Below, in pieces: positions 21,901 through 36,300 of a DNA stretch of 64,000 nucleotides. The stretch's first letter is position 1; each line of letters begins with the position of its first letter. Where the stretch lies: contig JAUFSD010000002.1 in the NCBI GenBank assembly GCA_033030425.1, forward strand, positions 3,038,001 to 3,102,000, in the 5' to 3' direction. Origin of the DNA: Verpa conica (Eukaryota; Ascomycota; Pezizomycetes; Pezizales; Morchellaceae). The translations under genes and the position numbers were made by a program. The notes below the pieces were generated by a model. That model made no database searches and had not been told where the DNA came from. It worked only from the letters and a program-made list of their open reading frames with translations.

Positions 21901-24900
21901 CCTAACTATTTCATATCAGTAGAATTGAGCCTCATAAATTTCTACTAAGGGCATTTACGGCATTCTTCCTGCCGCCCATGTATGGTATTTGATTTTTATA
22001 TAGCGATTGATAGTACTGTCATCTTGAATAAAAACATCATCAAAAAGTCAAAGCTTCTTGGAGACTGCCTCGGTGCAAAAAGAAGAATTGCTCAATTAAC
22101 TTTGTAAAGGTGTAACCCTGGCTGGTAACACTAAGAGAATCCGGTTTGAGAAAATGGGTAAATATAAAGTGCTTTTGTGGGTTTAGGCGTTTAAACTCTA
22201 AAACAGCTTCCAAGAAAATATTCCATGTTACTCCTCTCAAACATCCTCCAGTCTTTCTTCACAAAGTCTATCTTATGATCTCAAGCCGCTACGTAGATAA
22301 CCGGGGGTGCTCGTGGGTTAGCGTGGATTTCCAGTGCAGCCAGCTTTCAATCCCGCAGGTAATTTATCGTAGCAGTTCTGCTCACGTGGAGTGTAGCATT
22401 GCAGCATTACAGGATTGCAGAATTGAAGCACATACGATATCGATGGAGATTCAATGGGTGTAGAGATCGGCGTCTCAAAGTGTCCCTGTTGGCTTTGTGA
22501 ATCATTTTTTTCTAGCTGCATTGTTAGGGTACCAGTATATATGTAATTAATTTCAATGCAAGCGATACTCACAAAAAACTGCAGCTGGGGGTGGGACTTT
22601 CCGTCATCAGTAATCCCAGAGTCCAAGTGTCGTATTGGAAGGAAAAAAACTTGTGGACGATGGGATTAATTGACGATGTTGTTTTGAGAACTCATAACAT
22701 TGCGTGCAGCGACTCATCACCCCACTCCGGGGAGTCCGATTGACAACTGGGTAGTACCGCCGTAACCACCCAGAAACTTTATTGGGAGGATAAGACGCAA
22801 TTAGGAGTATGTAGCCCGTACCGATAGTATGATCCGATATAGGGCGTGAGGGGATAATGTTTCTCATATGAAAGGTTAGATGTTTAGTGATGACTAGGTC
22901 GGCGTCTCTTGTATATCCATGATGAGCTGAAAGTACCACATACCGTTCGAAATACAAGTTTAAACGTCTTGGTAAGTTTCACGAGCGCAGTGTGGGGAAG
23001 GACAGCTGAAAGTAACGAAAACTATAGATAGATAGCAGAATAGGTTCCCTGTTAGTGTCTAGAGCCTGCAGTATGTGTGTAGAAAGTCTCCAGTAGCATA
23101 AGGAATAACGTATCCAATAGAATATTATCTTCAATATGGGAAATAAAAGGCTGAAATAGGAAATCCTAACCCCCGTATCCAATCCACCGCCTATTAGCAT
23201 TACCACAACACTTATTAAGAACACATTATCGTTTAGGTAGGATGTAAACTCACCTGCCTACTAAACCTAGGACCCATGTAGATAAAAAGCATCCATAACA
23301 CAAGATAGAGTAGTGCAAGGGGATCGTCGAGAAATTACACGTTCGATTTTAAAATATAGTAAACATTTAATATAGAAAATAATTTTTTTTTACACTGGGT
23401 CGAGGGGGGGAAGGGAAGGTTCCCCACGTCTTCCCGGCCCCTGGGGTAATTCACTTCGAAAGAGGCCACATATTTCCCCCACTTTCGTTTCTTCGGCTGG
23501 GAATTCCGAAGACCTGGGAGTTCAGGCGCTACTCCCCGTTGAATTTAGGCAACAGGTAGAACCTTGGTTATACAACTGCTTAAAGTTGATTGTCATAATA
23601 TAGTACAAGATCGTTGGAGAGGGGATACAGCTAGCAGCTCATTTCAAGCGCATTCTATGTTCCACCTCTAACGTAGTGGGGCCACTGCAAAGGATATATA
23701 ACCGCGACTTTGATGGCCGTCGCTTAAGTTAAGCGAGTTGCTTACTAGAATGCTTTGACAAGGTAGCCCCTGCTTAGCCCGCCCGCCCCTTGCCATGCTG
23801 TCCCTGAAAGTTCTGGGGGTGGTCCATGAATGTCCCCGAGACATCATTAACATAAGCTACTCATCGCTAGTCGCGATTTTGAGGCGGTTTATGTGGATTT
23901 TTTTTTACTATAAGCGCTAGTCTATGCACAGATAATATCACACACGCTGTCCCGGCCGGCCGGCATGTCTGGAGGGCTGATGGGACTAGGTATGAGTCTT
24001 GCTGGGAGAAAGTGATTCCTGTGGCGCGATGCACCTGGACATGTCCTATGAGGTACCCGCTCAAGATGGTCTGGTACCCACTATACTTGTCATACATACA
24101 GCCTTATGCAGAAAGAAATATGTATGATAAGACAGATCTCGAATGACGAGATATGTCTCAGTCGAAAACCGAAAACCGAAAACTTGTTGAGAAAAGTAAC
24201 TCAATTCTGCATGTAAGAATTCGGATAGATGGTAAAGAGCCAATTGTCTTTTGGATTCTCTTGGACAAGGATAAGCTTATGAATCGGTTTGCGCCACCTG
24301 AGACCTGTTCTATTACGGATATTCCCGCATAATGACGGGCTAGGGAAAAAAAACGGCCACTATGATAGACCTACAGACAGTGAAAGGAACAAATCGCATT
24401 GATATGGAATTGAATAAAGGTTTCGGACTCCCTACTTCTAAAATAATTGTCTTTAGGGATAGGAATGTTCGTAGCGCTTAGAAAGGCGATCTACATTCCT
24501 CAAGAGCTCAGTAGCCAATTTCGTCATGCTCCATGTATTTATGATTAATTCATTCATTCGGTATTGCCGATAACCAGAGGGGAAGGAGCAATGCCCAAAA
24601 GCTTGCTAGTCTCGTAGGCTTTTTTTTCCCCCCCAATAATTTAGTCTCGTAGTCGATTGTGACGGGCAACAACTACAAAAGAAACTTTGGCAGTCGTTAG
24701 GGAGGTGTAAAGGAAAAGCTTTGTATGATGTATTATCGTACACCTAAAGCTCGGGTCCGATATGGTGACTAAGCATCAAATGATGCCATAACTTTATCTA
24801 TCTGTCGGTACCGCTTGTGAGGAGGGGTTGAGCACTATGGATGTAGTTGTGCGGCAACGGGGGCCAAGGTGTATGACACATATATCTGATACTTAATAGA

Positions 24901-27900
24901 CAGCTGATATAGAAGGTGTATATACGCATATATGTACTGTAAACGCATAAGTTGGCTGTGTCCGGGGTGTGACCTCGATTCCCTAGTGAATGATCAAGGA
25001 GTTTGAGTCGTTTGTATGAGATATACTGGCTAAAAAGAGCACTCGTTGAAAGCCTTGAAGTACTCATGAATTTAGTGAAATGAGTGCTCTCATAGATGAA
25101 ACGTAAGGCAGTATGCCAGGCTTGATGAAAGGAAAGGAAAGCGCCCGCCGGTGAATTCGTGTCGGTGATCCGGATTGCGAAAGTGAAGTGAGGTGGGAGT
25201 TAGTTCGCACTGCCAAGAGAGGGTTATTCCGGCTAAGCCAGAAAGCCAAGCTTTTGGGCTGCATTCAGGGGCTCTCCAGCGCTGGAGTCTGCAGACAACA
25301 TTGAACTCATCCGTTCCACTCCACTCCGATGCATCCCTACAATCCCCCAAGTCTTTTTCTTCCTCAATATATTCCTAACGATGTCTCCTCAATCAATTTG
25401 TGTGCAGCCTTCGGAAGCCTTCTCGTGATAGTTGTTGGTAGCCACTGGATGTTTTGGGGTAGACGCCCGCCGGTCAAGGATAAAGCAATAGCTAGCTGGT
25501 TTTTAGTTTGTTAGTTGAATAATCCTGCTGTGACTGTAGGGGTTTGAGGCTTATTGAATTTCAGGTGGGCTGTTACATGTTCTATTCGAAGGTAAAAATT
25601 GCGCATGAATTTATCTTGCCGAACCTCTCCGGGTCATAATTTCCACCTATAGTACTTATTTAGAAACAAGGTTATTTTCTGGTCTACCATTCGACTTTAT
25701 CAACCCGGACAGACTTTCCCGCTCAGTTATGGAAGGAATATTCATTGTCTGACTCTCGGTATCTCTCTGGGGACACGTTTGTTCTCGCCATTGAGAGTAT
25801 AACTGTCGTATGCGCTTTCCTCTTTCATACAACTATTAATCAGAATATAAATGATGACTGATGCTTATGTGGATGTGATAATAGCTCTTCTGGGGCCCTT
25901 TATGTTTCTTAACTTCGAGAGCTATAGTGAACAATAGCCATTATAGGCATTCGCTCCAGCTTCTAGTGAGCTCAGCCCATATCTATGGGTGTCTTTTATA
26001 TTTTGTCACATCATGGCTTGATGGAAACCGCCACTGTAAGTCCTCTTCATGTTTTTGCAGCGACATCTAGTCGTTATTATAATATATAAAGCTGCCGGAA
26101 TAAGCCTTCTGAATCTTCTTATCTAACCCGGTTTGGATTTAGGCCGCTCAGAAACTTATTATTTCTATATCTACTATATTGGGATGAATATTCCCTGGAT
26201 AATCATCCCCGGGCGTGAGTAATCCTGGAACTAGCTTGACCCTTATATTTAAATCACGCCCAATATCATTTATATATCCCCCCCACTATCATTATATAGA
26301 GATTTTTTCTAATTAACATATGGGTACTCTGTAAAAAAAACTTAGTCCTAATCTACCAGTCATTCACAAAAATTTCGAAGGGTTTAAAGAAGCTTCAAGA
26401 GACTAAGGAACTCTAAGTAATTCTGTAGAGAACTAGTGCAAGGAATGGAGCACTGAAAGGCCACGAGTTATGAGTGGAGTCCTAGGTGTAAGGGCTGGAG
26501 GTATGTCGTCATAACTAGAATTCTGTCCTACAGTAATATTAGCGAGATGCATGTGTACGCGCCATGTGGTCAATCATATTTAGAAAAATGTATTCAGTCA
26601 CAACAAAGCAGTTAATCTATCGCCTAAATGAGGCCACTCAGTATGTCCTGGTAGGTATTTTGTGATAAAAGGAGAATTCCAAACAAACGATAGATTTGTG
26701 ATTCGTGGTTCCAATAGATGCTGCCACGCGCCGAGTGATATCAGATGATGGTGTGGGTGGTCAAATACATGTATGTGATTGAGCCAAGTTATTGGGTCCC
26801 ACTAGGCTAGACATGTGTTAATTGAATCTCCATGCTTAATAAAGAGGCAAACCGATTTGAGATGGCGGCAATCTAGATTCATAGAAAAAGAAAATCCATG
26901 AGCTATTTTCTCTATTATTATAGTCATGGATTACGCCCACAACCCTCGCTGCGCTGGCTGAAAAGGCTACCGCCGGTCGAGTATTACATGTAGCCTACCA
27001 AAAATAGCAGGTATAAGGAAATAGATTACATATAACTGATTTGTGCATTATGATTACTATTTAGGGACTTTTGAGCACGGCCATATTGCGCTTTGAAAAT
27101 TTATAGAAATAACTGTATAGCTGTTGCCAAGGACTAGCACATCTAACACTTTAAATTGCCCCGCAAAACGAGGTCGTGGCGTCATTATAAGCACCCGGTT
27201 ATCTTTCCCCACATACTTGGGAACCCGGGAATATCGGGGTATGCTTGTAGCGCATGGGGACACGCGAGCGAGGGTGTTCGTATTACCCTAGATTCAAATT
27301 AATGCTACGTGCAAAAGTATACATATACAACAGCACGTGCACATAAATCTTACGAACTGCGCACTCGGGTGATTGTGAAGAATCCTGCCTTACACCAAGA
27401 TATCAATCTCGGATTTAAATCCCGATGATTATAATCATGCCGGACGGCCCGCATAAGATGCATACACGCCTAAGCACGTAGTTACACATACATCGATGAG
27501 GCATCCTTGTACGCACATGGTATCTCCACAGTTCACTTTCGATTGGGCCCAGTAAACTCAGCCTTCTCAGGGTAGACTGGGCAAGTACGTACTGGACAGC
27601 GTAGATGTTGAATCATACTGTACACCAGACATTAGGTCTTAGGTGAGAATCGTGAGTCGCGCACCCAATCCTTTCAAATCCCATATAAGATCAAATGCTT
27701 GTGAAACATATTCAGTGCATAATTGGTAATAAATTAATCCATAGGGCTTAAGTCCATATGCGAGCACTAGTGTCTTGAAGCAATAATGTACAAATGCGGT
27801 GCCTAAGGCTGAGTTCCAGACTAGCAAAGGTGGTCTTAAACATGGAACAAGCATGGATGGCATCGTTTCCGTGTATTCACTGGGAATCACACCCGGCGAT

Positions 27901-30027
27901 ACTCGGGCAACCAAGTGTACAGACAGGGGGGAGGGGGGGGGGGGTTGAAGACCTCTACGCCTATCGACTCGAGGATCGTTTTTGACTGCTTCAAAGTAGT
28001 GTCAGCCGATCCACTCACTCGGAAGTGGCTTTCGCGGGTGCCAGCTCTGCATAAGCTGGGTTTACACTGACATAAACGCTTCTTATCCGCTTGAAATACA
28101 AGGCTGTTTGTGCGACCCCCTCAAGGATGGCTATGACATGAAAAACTTCCAATCTTAGCTAGCAAACAGCAGTCTTGGTCTATTTCTCCCAACCTCCTTC
28201 GGAATCTTAGTTTCATAATCCAGGAGACCGTGATTTTCCTGCATAGGAAAGGCCCCTGTTAATTGCGGCGTGACACTAAACGTTATAATTAGCGAAGCGA
28301 TGACTGAACCCGTGCTCTTCCTACACCCCATGCATACCATAGCCTACGAGAATTCGGGGCAATTGAGGTACTATATGTAGATATACATAACGAAGCTGAT
28401 CATTCTGCTTAATTTCGTATTGGTGACTGGCGGCAGCCGCGGGCGCGTTACTTTAGATTGCTGTAGCACCTAACCAAATCTCTGGACATCTCGGCGTTTG
28501 TGCCGTAGATGTACATGTACTTATGTATGTACCTGCAACCCGCATTATGTATACCCCGCCGATACTTTACAGTGACACTTACCACCGTTATGTAAGCCGA
28601 TAGGGAAATACGTGACTGTGTGACACACGTGTTGTTCCCGTCTCCAGTGTGGCGGTACCTCCAGTGCCCTGTACTTCGCACCTGATTTGCGGATTAACAC
28701 TTGGCCTCTCAAATCCTCCGATAGTGGTCTTTTTCATCTGGTGTTCTCATTCAGTTGTGATGTGCGATTGCACATAGATGCATATGCAGATGATACGTAT
28801 ACATTTATCCAGTCGGTGCAGTCCCATGTTTGGATGCGGAGACAGCTGAGCAGAGTTAAACAGCTGTGTTCCTGCTGTAATCTGTTACCTTGGGAGACGA
28901 ATGCCTCAGGTAAAGAGCCTCTACACGTAGAAAGGTATCACTATTTAATGGTAATAGGCCATCAATACGCCGGGAGGAATGAGGGCAAGGCTATTCGAGT
29001 TTTTTTCCCGGCTTTCGCGAAACCGCTTATAGCCCCCACATGCCAACAGAAACAGCTTCGTTGGTCTGGTGACCTCAAAATATATCCTGAGAACTTCTAG
29101 GGACAAATCACCACCGACTTGCATCTCGATCACGCAACTAGTTCAATTAATAGATAGGAAAGGAAAAGTGAAGGCTCTGGGTAGAGTAGGGGCCAGCCGG
29201 CCCCTGTCCTCAGTACCGTAATAGTAAGGCTTGCATTTCAATTCATGCATGAAATACGAATATATTCTATGATCAGGATACCGGTACTGCATGGAACATG
29301 GCGCACTCGTCGAGTGTGGTGATCTAGAAGCCAATATCCTAGATCGTAGAGGTTTGGTAAACTAGGTATGCATATGTATGTGACTAGCCTCACCGACCAA
29401 TGGCCCCGCCTCGGTATCCCCTGGAATGCACGATAAGACTGCAGGTGGCTCCGATAATCAAGCTATAACCATTCAGTTATGTATTCAGTGACTTGCCCCA
29501 CCCATACCACTCAGGGGTCATGAAAGGTACACTATGGCTTTGCATGGGGCTTCCTTTAGTTTTGATTATCGCTATATAGGTCAACTATGTGCTAACAGCC
29601 CTGGTCGATCCTCTCCGATTTGGACAGACAAAAGTAAACGCCCTGCATATTGAACCCGTTGAAGGGTATTGAATTGGGTAAGACACCGGACTGGAGTGAT
29701 ACGGAACTCAACATTTCATACTCCTGGCCCTTGGAAATGGGGCTTTGACCGATGGGATCGCTTCTCATGGTATGTCCCTGCAATTTTTTTTCAATGACGT
29801 TATTTTCTCCTGACTTTAGTTTAGAAGTGGACACTAAGTAATTGCTCCCATGATGTTTTGAGAATAAATAGCCCCTCCTGCCTCAAGTATTCTCACTTTC
29901 AATATCACTCAAGCCATCAACAGTTTCTTACCCAGCTCCTCAAAAACACATCTGATACTACCGCTCTTACAATAGTTTAACACTCTATTCAACCTTACAG
30001 AGTACCAAACTCCTACAAAACTTCAGC
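18964..30027. other. Eleven-kilobase gene desert
   Basis: No reading frame here shows a family motif, secretion signal or plausible splicing. One (ATTC)n retrotransposon tail (24528-24559) is readable. The tract is not conspicuously AT-only, so strong repeat-induced point mutation is not evident by eye. The last 200 bp hold the promoter and pyrimidine-rich leader of the dioxygenase gene. Confidence 0.55.
24528..24559 (+). mobile_element. (ATTC)n-tailed retrotransposon 3' end
   Basis: CATGTATTTATGATTA followed by ATTCATTCATTC matches the terminal sequence of the element at 17304-17753 and of the two mini-insertions at 44430 and 56983. The 5' limit and target duplication could not be found, so only the tail is annotated. 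Confidence 0.5.
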
Positions 30028-31257
30028 ATGGCCCCTCACTCGACCGAACCTGCCTCTGACGAGCCAGTGTCATACGATATCAATCTTCCATATAAACCTG
30101 TCAGTGAACAGGATCAACGAAAAAAAGGGAAAGCCTCAAAGTACCCACAATATCTTCCAACATGGGAACCGGTCTTTTTCCCTCCATGCCCAGAGTTTGA
30201 ATTCTTTGACCCTGCTCTTCGTGCAGACAAGGAGAAGAGAAACCTTCTAGGCGGTGGTGCTAAACTAAAGCACATTAGCCCAAATATGGGTTCAGAACTC
30301 AGTGGAGTCCAATTGTCAGAGATGTCCAGTGCTGCTAGGGACGAGTTGGCACTCTTAGTTTCTGAACGTAAATGTGTTGTTCTTCGGGACCAGAACTTTG
30401 CGGATTGGGGTCCAGCAAACCAGCAAGCATTTGCCGCTCACTTCGGAAAGCCCAACTACCAACCAATTACTGGCTCAGTTCCAGGGTTCCCGGGATTTCA
30501 TATCATCTATCGAGACGGCAATCAGGCCGAGATTGACAAGTTCTTCGAGCACAAATTAACATCAACATTATGGCACCAGGATGTTAGTTATGAGCATCAA
30601 CCCCCAGGATACGTTATGCTTTGCATCTTGCAAGCACCAGAGGTCGGAGGTGATACTGTTTTTGCTGATACTACTCAGGCATACAAGTAAGTGGTTATGA
30701 GCCTTTTACCTTTCTATATTCCTTTTAATTGAACCTCAATTGACATATTATAGGCGCCTATCACCAGCGTTTCGGTCAATGCTTGAGGACCTCAGGGCTA
30801 CACACTCCTCTGAGAAGATGTGTGGGTTTGCTCGGGCAAACGGAGGGCTTTGTAGAAAAGACCCTGTTAGAAGTTCCCACCCAATCATTCGAGTCCACCC
30901 TGTGACTGGGGAGAAGGCGATATTCGTCAATGGTGAATTTATTCAAGGGATCGAAGGGTGGAAGGACCCTGAATCTGAAACCTTGCTTAAGTTTTTGATC
31001 GATCATATCACGAAGGGGCATGACTTCCAAGTTAGACTCTCATGGAGGCCGAGGACAGTAGTCATGTTTGATAACCGTACGACGTGCCGTAAGTGCTACT
31101 ATTGATTTTTACACCTGCATGTCGGTAGTAGAGCAAATAGCTAAAATTTCATCTGATAGACACTGCAACACTCGATTATGATGCAAGTCAAGATAAGGAC
31201 AGACATATGTTTCGTTTGGCTTCTATGGCTGAAGTCCCTATTCCTGTGGAAAAATAA
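30028..31257 (+). CDS. TfdA/TauD-family 2-oxoglutarate- and Fe(II)-dependent dioxygenase
   Basis: Three exons (30028-30686, 30754-31088, 31160-31257) encode about 363 aa. The iron-binding triad is His183-x-Asp185 in LWHQDVSYEHQPPGY and the distal His332, restored by splicing as RTTCHTATLDYD. Basic residues following it (Arg346, Arg350) are candidates for 2-oxoglutarate binding. FADTTQAYKRLSPAFR and VVMFDNR are also family hallmarks. Length and layout match fungal TauD-like enzymes such as yeast sulfonate dioxygenase Jlp1, so release of sulfite from taurine or another sulfonate is a reasonable guess. Related members hydroxylate other carboxylates, so the substrate is open. There is no targeting signal. 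The next gene, in the same orientation, is an SDR 0.9 kb downstream. Confidence 0.9.
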
Positions 31258-32185
31258 GTGGGGTCACGGGCTGTTTGGTAGTGGCTACTCTGCATTGCCA
31301 AACCTGCACGCGACATGCGATAACTACGATCAATCGCGATTGATCTGATATATGTTTATCCTCGTCTCCTCTTCCTATAAGTTTTCTCTATGTTATCTAG
31401 ATATTAGCGAAGTCTTGTGTTTCCATTTGCTTTTGATATATATCCTTGTCTTTCTTTTGCATTTTCTGTCGGTCTTTTTAGGTGTTTGATGGGTCATTTC
31501 TTCAGTGTGTTTTTAGCTTCAGTTTCATGAATACATTACTACGTTCGACTTTTTTAGAATGCTTGTCGTGAGCGTCGTTGCCCCTCCCCCCCATTGATCT
31601 GTCGGCAAATAATAGAAGCAGCCAAAGCCGTCGATATCTAGAGGCGTTTCTGGTCTTTCGCCAATAAATGATGTTTACTTTAATCCTTGACCCCGCTATT
31701 GTAGTGTTAATATTGTGAGACATTCGCTAATTGGTATTTTTTTTTTACGATGCCCCACGATAGCCTTCCCCTCTCCGTTCCCCTCTCATACCCACGAGGG
31801 ATTGCTGGGATATATTGCATATGCAAGAAGACGTCATCTAAGAATTATTTTGAACCCATGACCCAGAGCAATGGTAATCAAGCGATACTTACACACTTAC
31901 TCAGTTGCTAATCGTATATTTATTAGCCGTAAATATAGATGCAGAGCCCGAAATTTTTCTTATATATTGAAAAATCTCCTGCGCTTTGCCGACGGTGGAA
32001 CTAGTTTTTGCTTGAGAGGTACACTGCGGATCGAATACCAGCCCTTGTGCGTGCAAATCAAAAGTGACACCCCCTCTTTATCCACATCTCTCTTTTTTTT
32101 TTTTTTTTGTTTGTTTCACCATTTTTAATCGGTATATACTCCGTCAGAAAGAAACAAAATTGCTCTTATCCAAGCAAAATTAGGG
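31258..32185. other. Intergenic between dioxygenase and SDR genes
   Basis: The stretch holds the dioxygenase 3' region (T-rich) and the SDR promoter, which has a 17-nt T run near 32090-32108. No gene or repeat was seen. Confidence 0.6.
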
Positions 32186-33392
32186 ATGAGTCTCAAAGCC
32201 CCCGATGAAACGACGCCATTGTCTCAATTGTTTTCTCTTGAGGGCAGGGTTTGTTTGGTGACAGGAGGCAACAGGTGAGTGCAACATACATCATAGCGTC
32301 GCCGTCGTGGCACTTTAAAAATTGCTAGATTCAATTGAACTGACACCTTGCGGTTTTTGCAGAGGCATCGGATTTGCTGTATGCATGGGCTATGCAGAGG
32401 CATCAGCTGCCGGGATAGCTATCATCCACTCCTCCGAAGCGACGGCTAACCTTGCAAATGAACGAGCCATTGAGATAGAAAGGAAATACCCGAAGACAAA
32501 GGTTCGGACTTACAAGGCGGACGTGGCTAATGCTAAGGAGATTGAAGACGTCACAAAAAAGGTATTTGAGGACTTTGGGCGATTGGATATTGTTGTAGCG
32601 AATGCGGGGGTGTATACCGAGACCCCCGCTCTAGAGATGCTCCCGGAAGAAGCCCAGTATGTTACAGGGGTCAACTATTTCGGACCTTTGTACACTGCGC
32701 AAGCGGCTGCCAGGTAAATTCCCAAGAACTAGCAGCGGGGTCGGCAGTTACTGAAGGGCGCAGAATTTTCAAGGATAACGGTGGTGGGAAAATAATTATG
32801 ACGGCTTCGATAAAGTATTCGCTTCCGAATTCCAGTGTGAAAAAGTGGCTTAATTAATCACGTGATATTATAGCGGTCACATGGTTCTGCGCCCACAATA
32901 CGAATCGATTGTATGATCCGATAAACACCTTCCATAATTTTTTTTTTTTTTTTTTCCTTTCCTGCAATTAATTTCTTTTTTGCGACTCTAGTACTGCGCT
33001 ACGAAAGCGGCTGTCTGCCACCTTACCAGAGCTCTAGCCGTGGAATTTGCCAAGTGGAACATCCAAGTCAATGCTGTAAGCCCGGGCTACATTGATACCG
33101 AAATGTAAGTTCATTCTAAGTATCTCCAGGCGTGCAAGGTTGTTCTAAGCCATTGCAGGACCACAGAAATGGTAAACAAGAACCCAGAGGTTCTAAAGGC
33201 ATGGATGAGCGACTGCCCTGCAGGCAGACTCTGTAAGGTGTGGGAATTGAGAGGGGTGTATGTTTTTCTGGCCAGCGGGGCAAGCTCTTACGTTACAGGA
33301 GCAGATTACGTCGTTGATGGTAAGACTCAAGGAATTGGTGACTCGTTCGAACCTATACTTACTTATATCCAGGAGGCCATACCTGCTATTAA
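32186..33392 (+). CDS. Short-chain dehydrogenase/reductase (classical SDR)
   Basis: Seven exons (32186-32274, 32363-32713, 32764-32814, 32874-32910, 32992-33104, 33159-33319, 33373-33392) give about 273 aa. The cofactor loop TGGNRGIG (residues 26-33) is created by the first splice. NAGVY follows strand 4, and the catalytic triad is Ser162, Tyr177 and Lys181 (YCATK). A 37-nt exon encoding GHMVLRPQYESI restores the normal 15-residue Ser-Tyr spacing. Reading through the last intron would give a longer tail, whereas splicing gives the standard ending GADYVVDGGHTCY. It is an NAD(P)H-dependent oxidoreductase, resembling fungal sorbitol/mannitol dehydrogenase-like SDRs in the VNPRP-like region, but the substrate is not identifiable. 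Cytosolic. Confidence 0.87.
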
Positions 33393-36300
33393 GGGCTTTG
33401 CGTGCTGACCCGGGGCCGGGAGCCGGAGCACCTAAGTATGGGTCTATATCCACTTATACCTGTAGTTATATTTCCTCACAAGTATTTCATGCTACAATAA
33501 TTTGCATATAAGCAGACAATCCTAGATACCAAACAAGGCATAGGGACATAAGACTCACATTCTCCTCGGGTGTCTACATACCATTAAGTCAATGTACCCC
33601 TAGTCTGGGAATTCCGGGGGCCCGGAGGCCAGCCGGAGCGTCCAAAGATTGCTATGAGCTGATGCAAGTAACCTAAGCGAGTGATAGAACATGGAATAAG
33701 ACATAATTCCCACGTTGTCCTCTTAGAACACTACGCCTCCACTCTAGCCATGGGCTGCCAAATTCGTGCGCACCAGTACAGCGTGATTAAGCGAAACTTT
33801 TAATTGTTAAATTAAGGCGGAACCCTGGAGTTTTTGCAATAGAACAGGGCTGTATTCTAAATTTTATATGCCTTCCCATGTATAATTTAATTCGCATATT
33901 CAAAGCTTAGAATCAAGAGGAAGGTGCTCTTGTAAACCCACAATAAGGATCAGGTGGCTATCTCATTGAGCCTGGGTTCCTCGCTGAGTCGTTTCGTGTT
34001 TAAGGTCTTGCTCCTCTAGGAAGTTGGATTACATCACCTGTAGTCACGTTTTGACTTAACACCTATAACTTGTGTTATGAGGTCACTACGCGTTTAGGTA
34101 TTCTATTTGCCTGTAGAATTGAAATTTCAAGGTGGAAGACTTAGCGTGTTCCATGTTGCGCGTGTTATAAGCCCTCATGCTCAGACAATTGCTTCTTTTG
34201 TTGTTGATCAGGGGCCGGAGAGTTAGTTTGTTCAAAAAACTCAGTTTAATTCTTCACCGAGTTTCTATACCTGTATCAGATTTCAGTTACCTTTCCTTGT
34301 ACTGGCAACGTAATAATAACTCGAGGATACTTTTTCCCTGAATGGCTAACCTTACACTTGCATATTAATAACCCCTTACCTCAGTATATTACTATATTAG
34401 TTGTGTAAGGTGCGCACATTATGATTACCGTTACAGGTTGCAAAGCCTTCTGTTGCGCACAAATTTTGAAATACCTCGGCTGTTTAGCAGCCCTGCCTAA
34501 AGATCAAGTAGCTGCAGCCTTATTCATGCATTCCTTCTCCGAAAGTTCCCATATAATAGTCATTTGAGACATTCAGACGTAAGGGATACAAGCCGAGCTG
34601 AGTACAAGTGCACAGAAACGGTCGCATATCCTCTCATTGTACTGTTAATCGACCCAATCCAAGACAGTCCAGAGATTTATTAATCTCAGTGCAGGACAAG
34701 AGCAGTGGCTCACTTTGACGTCCAATGCTCACCCGACATCCTACTCGCAATACGAGATGTTCCCTGGAGGCGCGTCTTGCAATTGTTTGGTAGACATCAT
34801 AGCCGGCAGATCCGGACAGCCCTAAACACGCGCCCACACGCGCCAGTCGCATACGATTAGAAAACCGTAAGTAGAGCACACAATAACATCATAGCCTGCT
34901 GAAGGTGTCAGTTGTGGCCATCACTTATTTCTCACTTTACACTTGAGATGCATGTTTCTGGATGTTTCAATTCGATGCACCGCATCCTTAGCATCCCGCC
35001 GTGCATCATGGGTCTCCTCTCATCCGCAACGACACGGCGAGGGATTTTAATCGTACTTCGTCCGTTTTGATGTACCCGATCTTATCCTTCTAACAGATGG
35101 AGAAGGGCGATAAAGGAATTCTTGCGTAATGCGAACCTATCGGAAGGTATGGCTATATTCTACTACGAGATCACAATAAACACTAAGCCGCGGCCACGCA
35201 TCATAGAAAGATCCCCTGCATCAGAATATCTGTATCGGTTACTCCGTGATTGTCATCATAAGTGCGATGACAGAGTAGAGTGTTATCACTGTTTGTTCTG
35301 TGAAGCGACGACAGTTGACAGGCCACGTGGAATCAACCTATGTAATCATGGGACTAGATATTTCTGGCATGGACCCCCCCCCCACTCGGAAAATTAGAGT
35401 GGGAGTCATAAGATTGCGCAATGACCAGTGAGAAGCATCATGAAGGCATTATCGGAGGCCAAGCTCTAAGTATTCCCCGGTTTACCCAGTTTCATCGGTG
35501 GGGCACGATAATCAGCAGATCCACAACACTCCGCGGGTTCAATTGGCTTTACTCTCCTGATACGTTCAAAATATCACTTTTTTTTTTTTTAATTGAAAAT
35601 TCTCTTCCTTGCCCTTCGTCCGGCTGATAACGTTAGTTTAACCTCTGACGTGTAGGGCCGATATTGTCCAGATTGGGAAAGCTTAATTATACAACTTACC
35701 TAGCTATCTTAACAAGTACCCGGAATTACATCTGCGATCCGGTCCAGTGCAATGGAAGTCATGTCTTTCCTGCAATCTTGGTACCGGAGGCTGATTCGCC
35801 TATAAACTTTACATGAGAGCTCCTCCTGGCCCTGCATAGACGAATTTTCCCGGTAGTTGTACTTCGATCACATATCTACTTGGTACCATTTGGAACTGGA
35901 ACGTTCGAATCTGAGCTGGAGTGTACTTTTATTAATCAAAGTGGCAAGCGTAAGCCAAAGATTAGAAGGGGTCCCAAAATCTGATAAACATGTCTAATCA
36001 CCAAATTGTTTCGAAAATCATCTTATTGAATTTTGGCCGATCTATGCAGGCTACGTTGTCGCTAGATTAATAAATAAAAATTGGACCATAATAGGTTTGG
36101 AGTTGCGAGGGCTGATCGAACTTAGTAAATTGATTCTCGTGCGGGGTGTGGTCACGCATTACCCCCACGCTGTTTACTCCATGTCACGCACTTTTATGTG
36201 GAGTTCTGCAGGCCTGAAGGGGCTGCATGATTAGAAAAAAACGAACCTGCTCCCCTCCTCAGCTGGTAACGCTTTCCGATTCGTCACGTCTAACCGCACT

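Noticed and set aside
28687..29100. 137-residue frame containing YADDTYTF, resembling the YADD box of reverse transcriptases
   Set aside because: No other reverse-transcriptase motif lies before or after it and the frame ends without relation to a repeat; the match is four residues and may be chance.
33320..33408. Read-through C-terminus of the SDR ending at 33408
   Set aside because: Splicing at GTAAGA/ATCCAG gives the standard VVDGG ending, so the longer tail is intronic.
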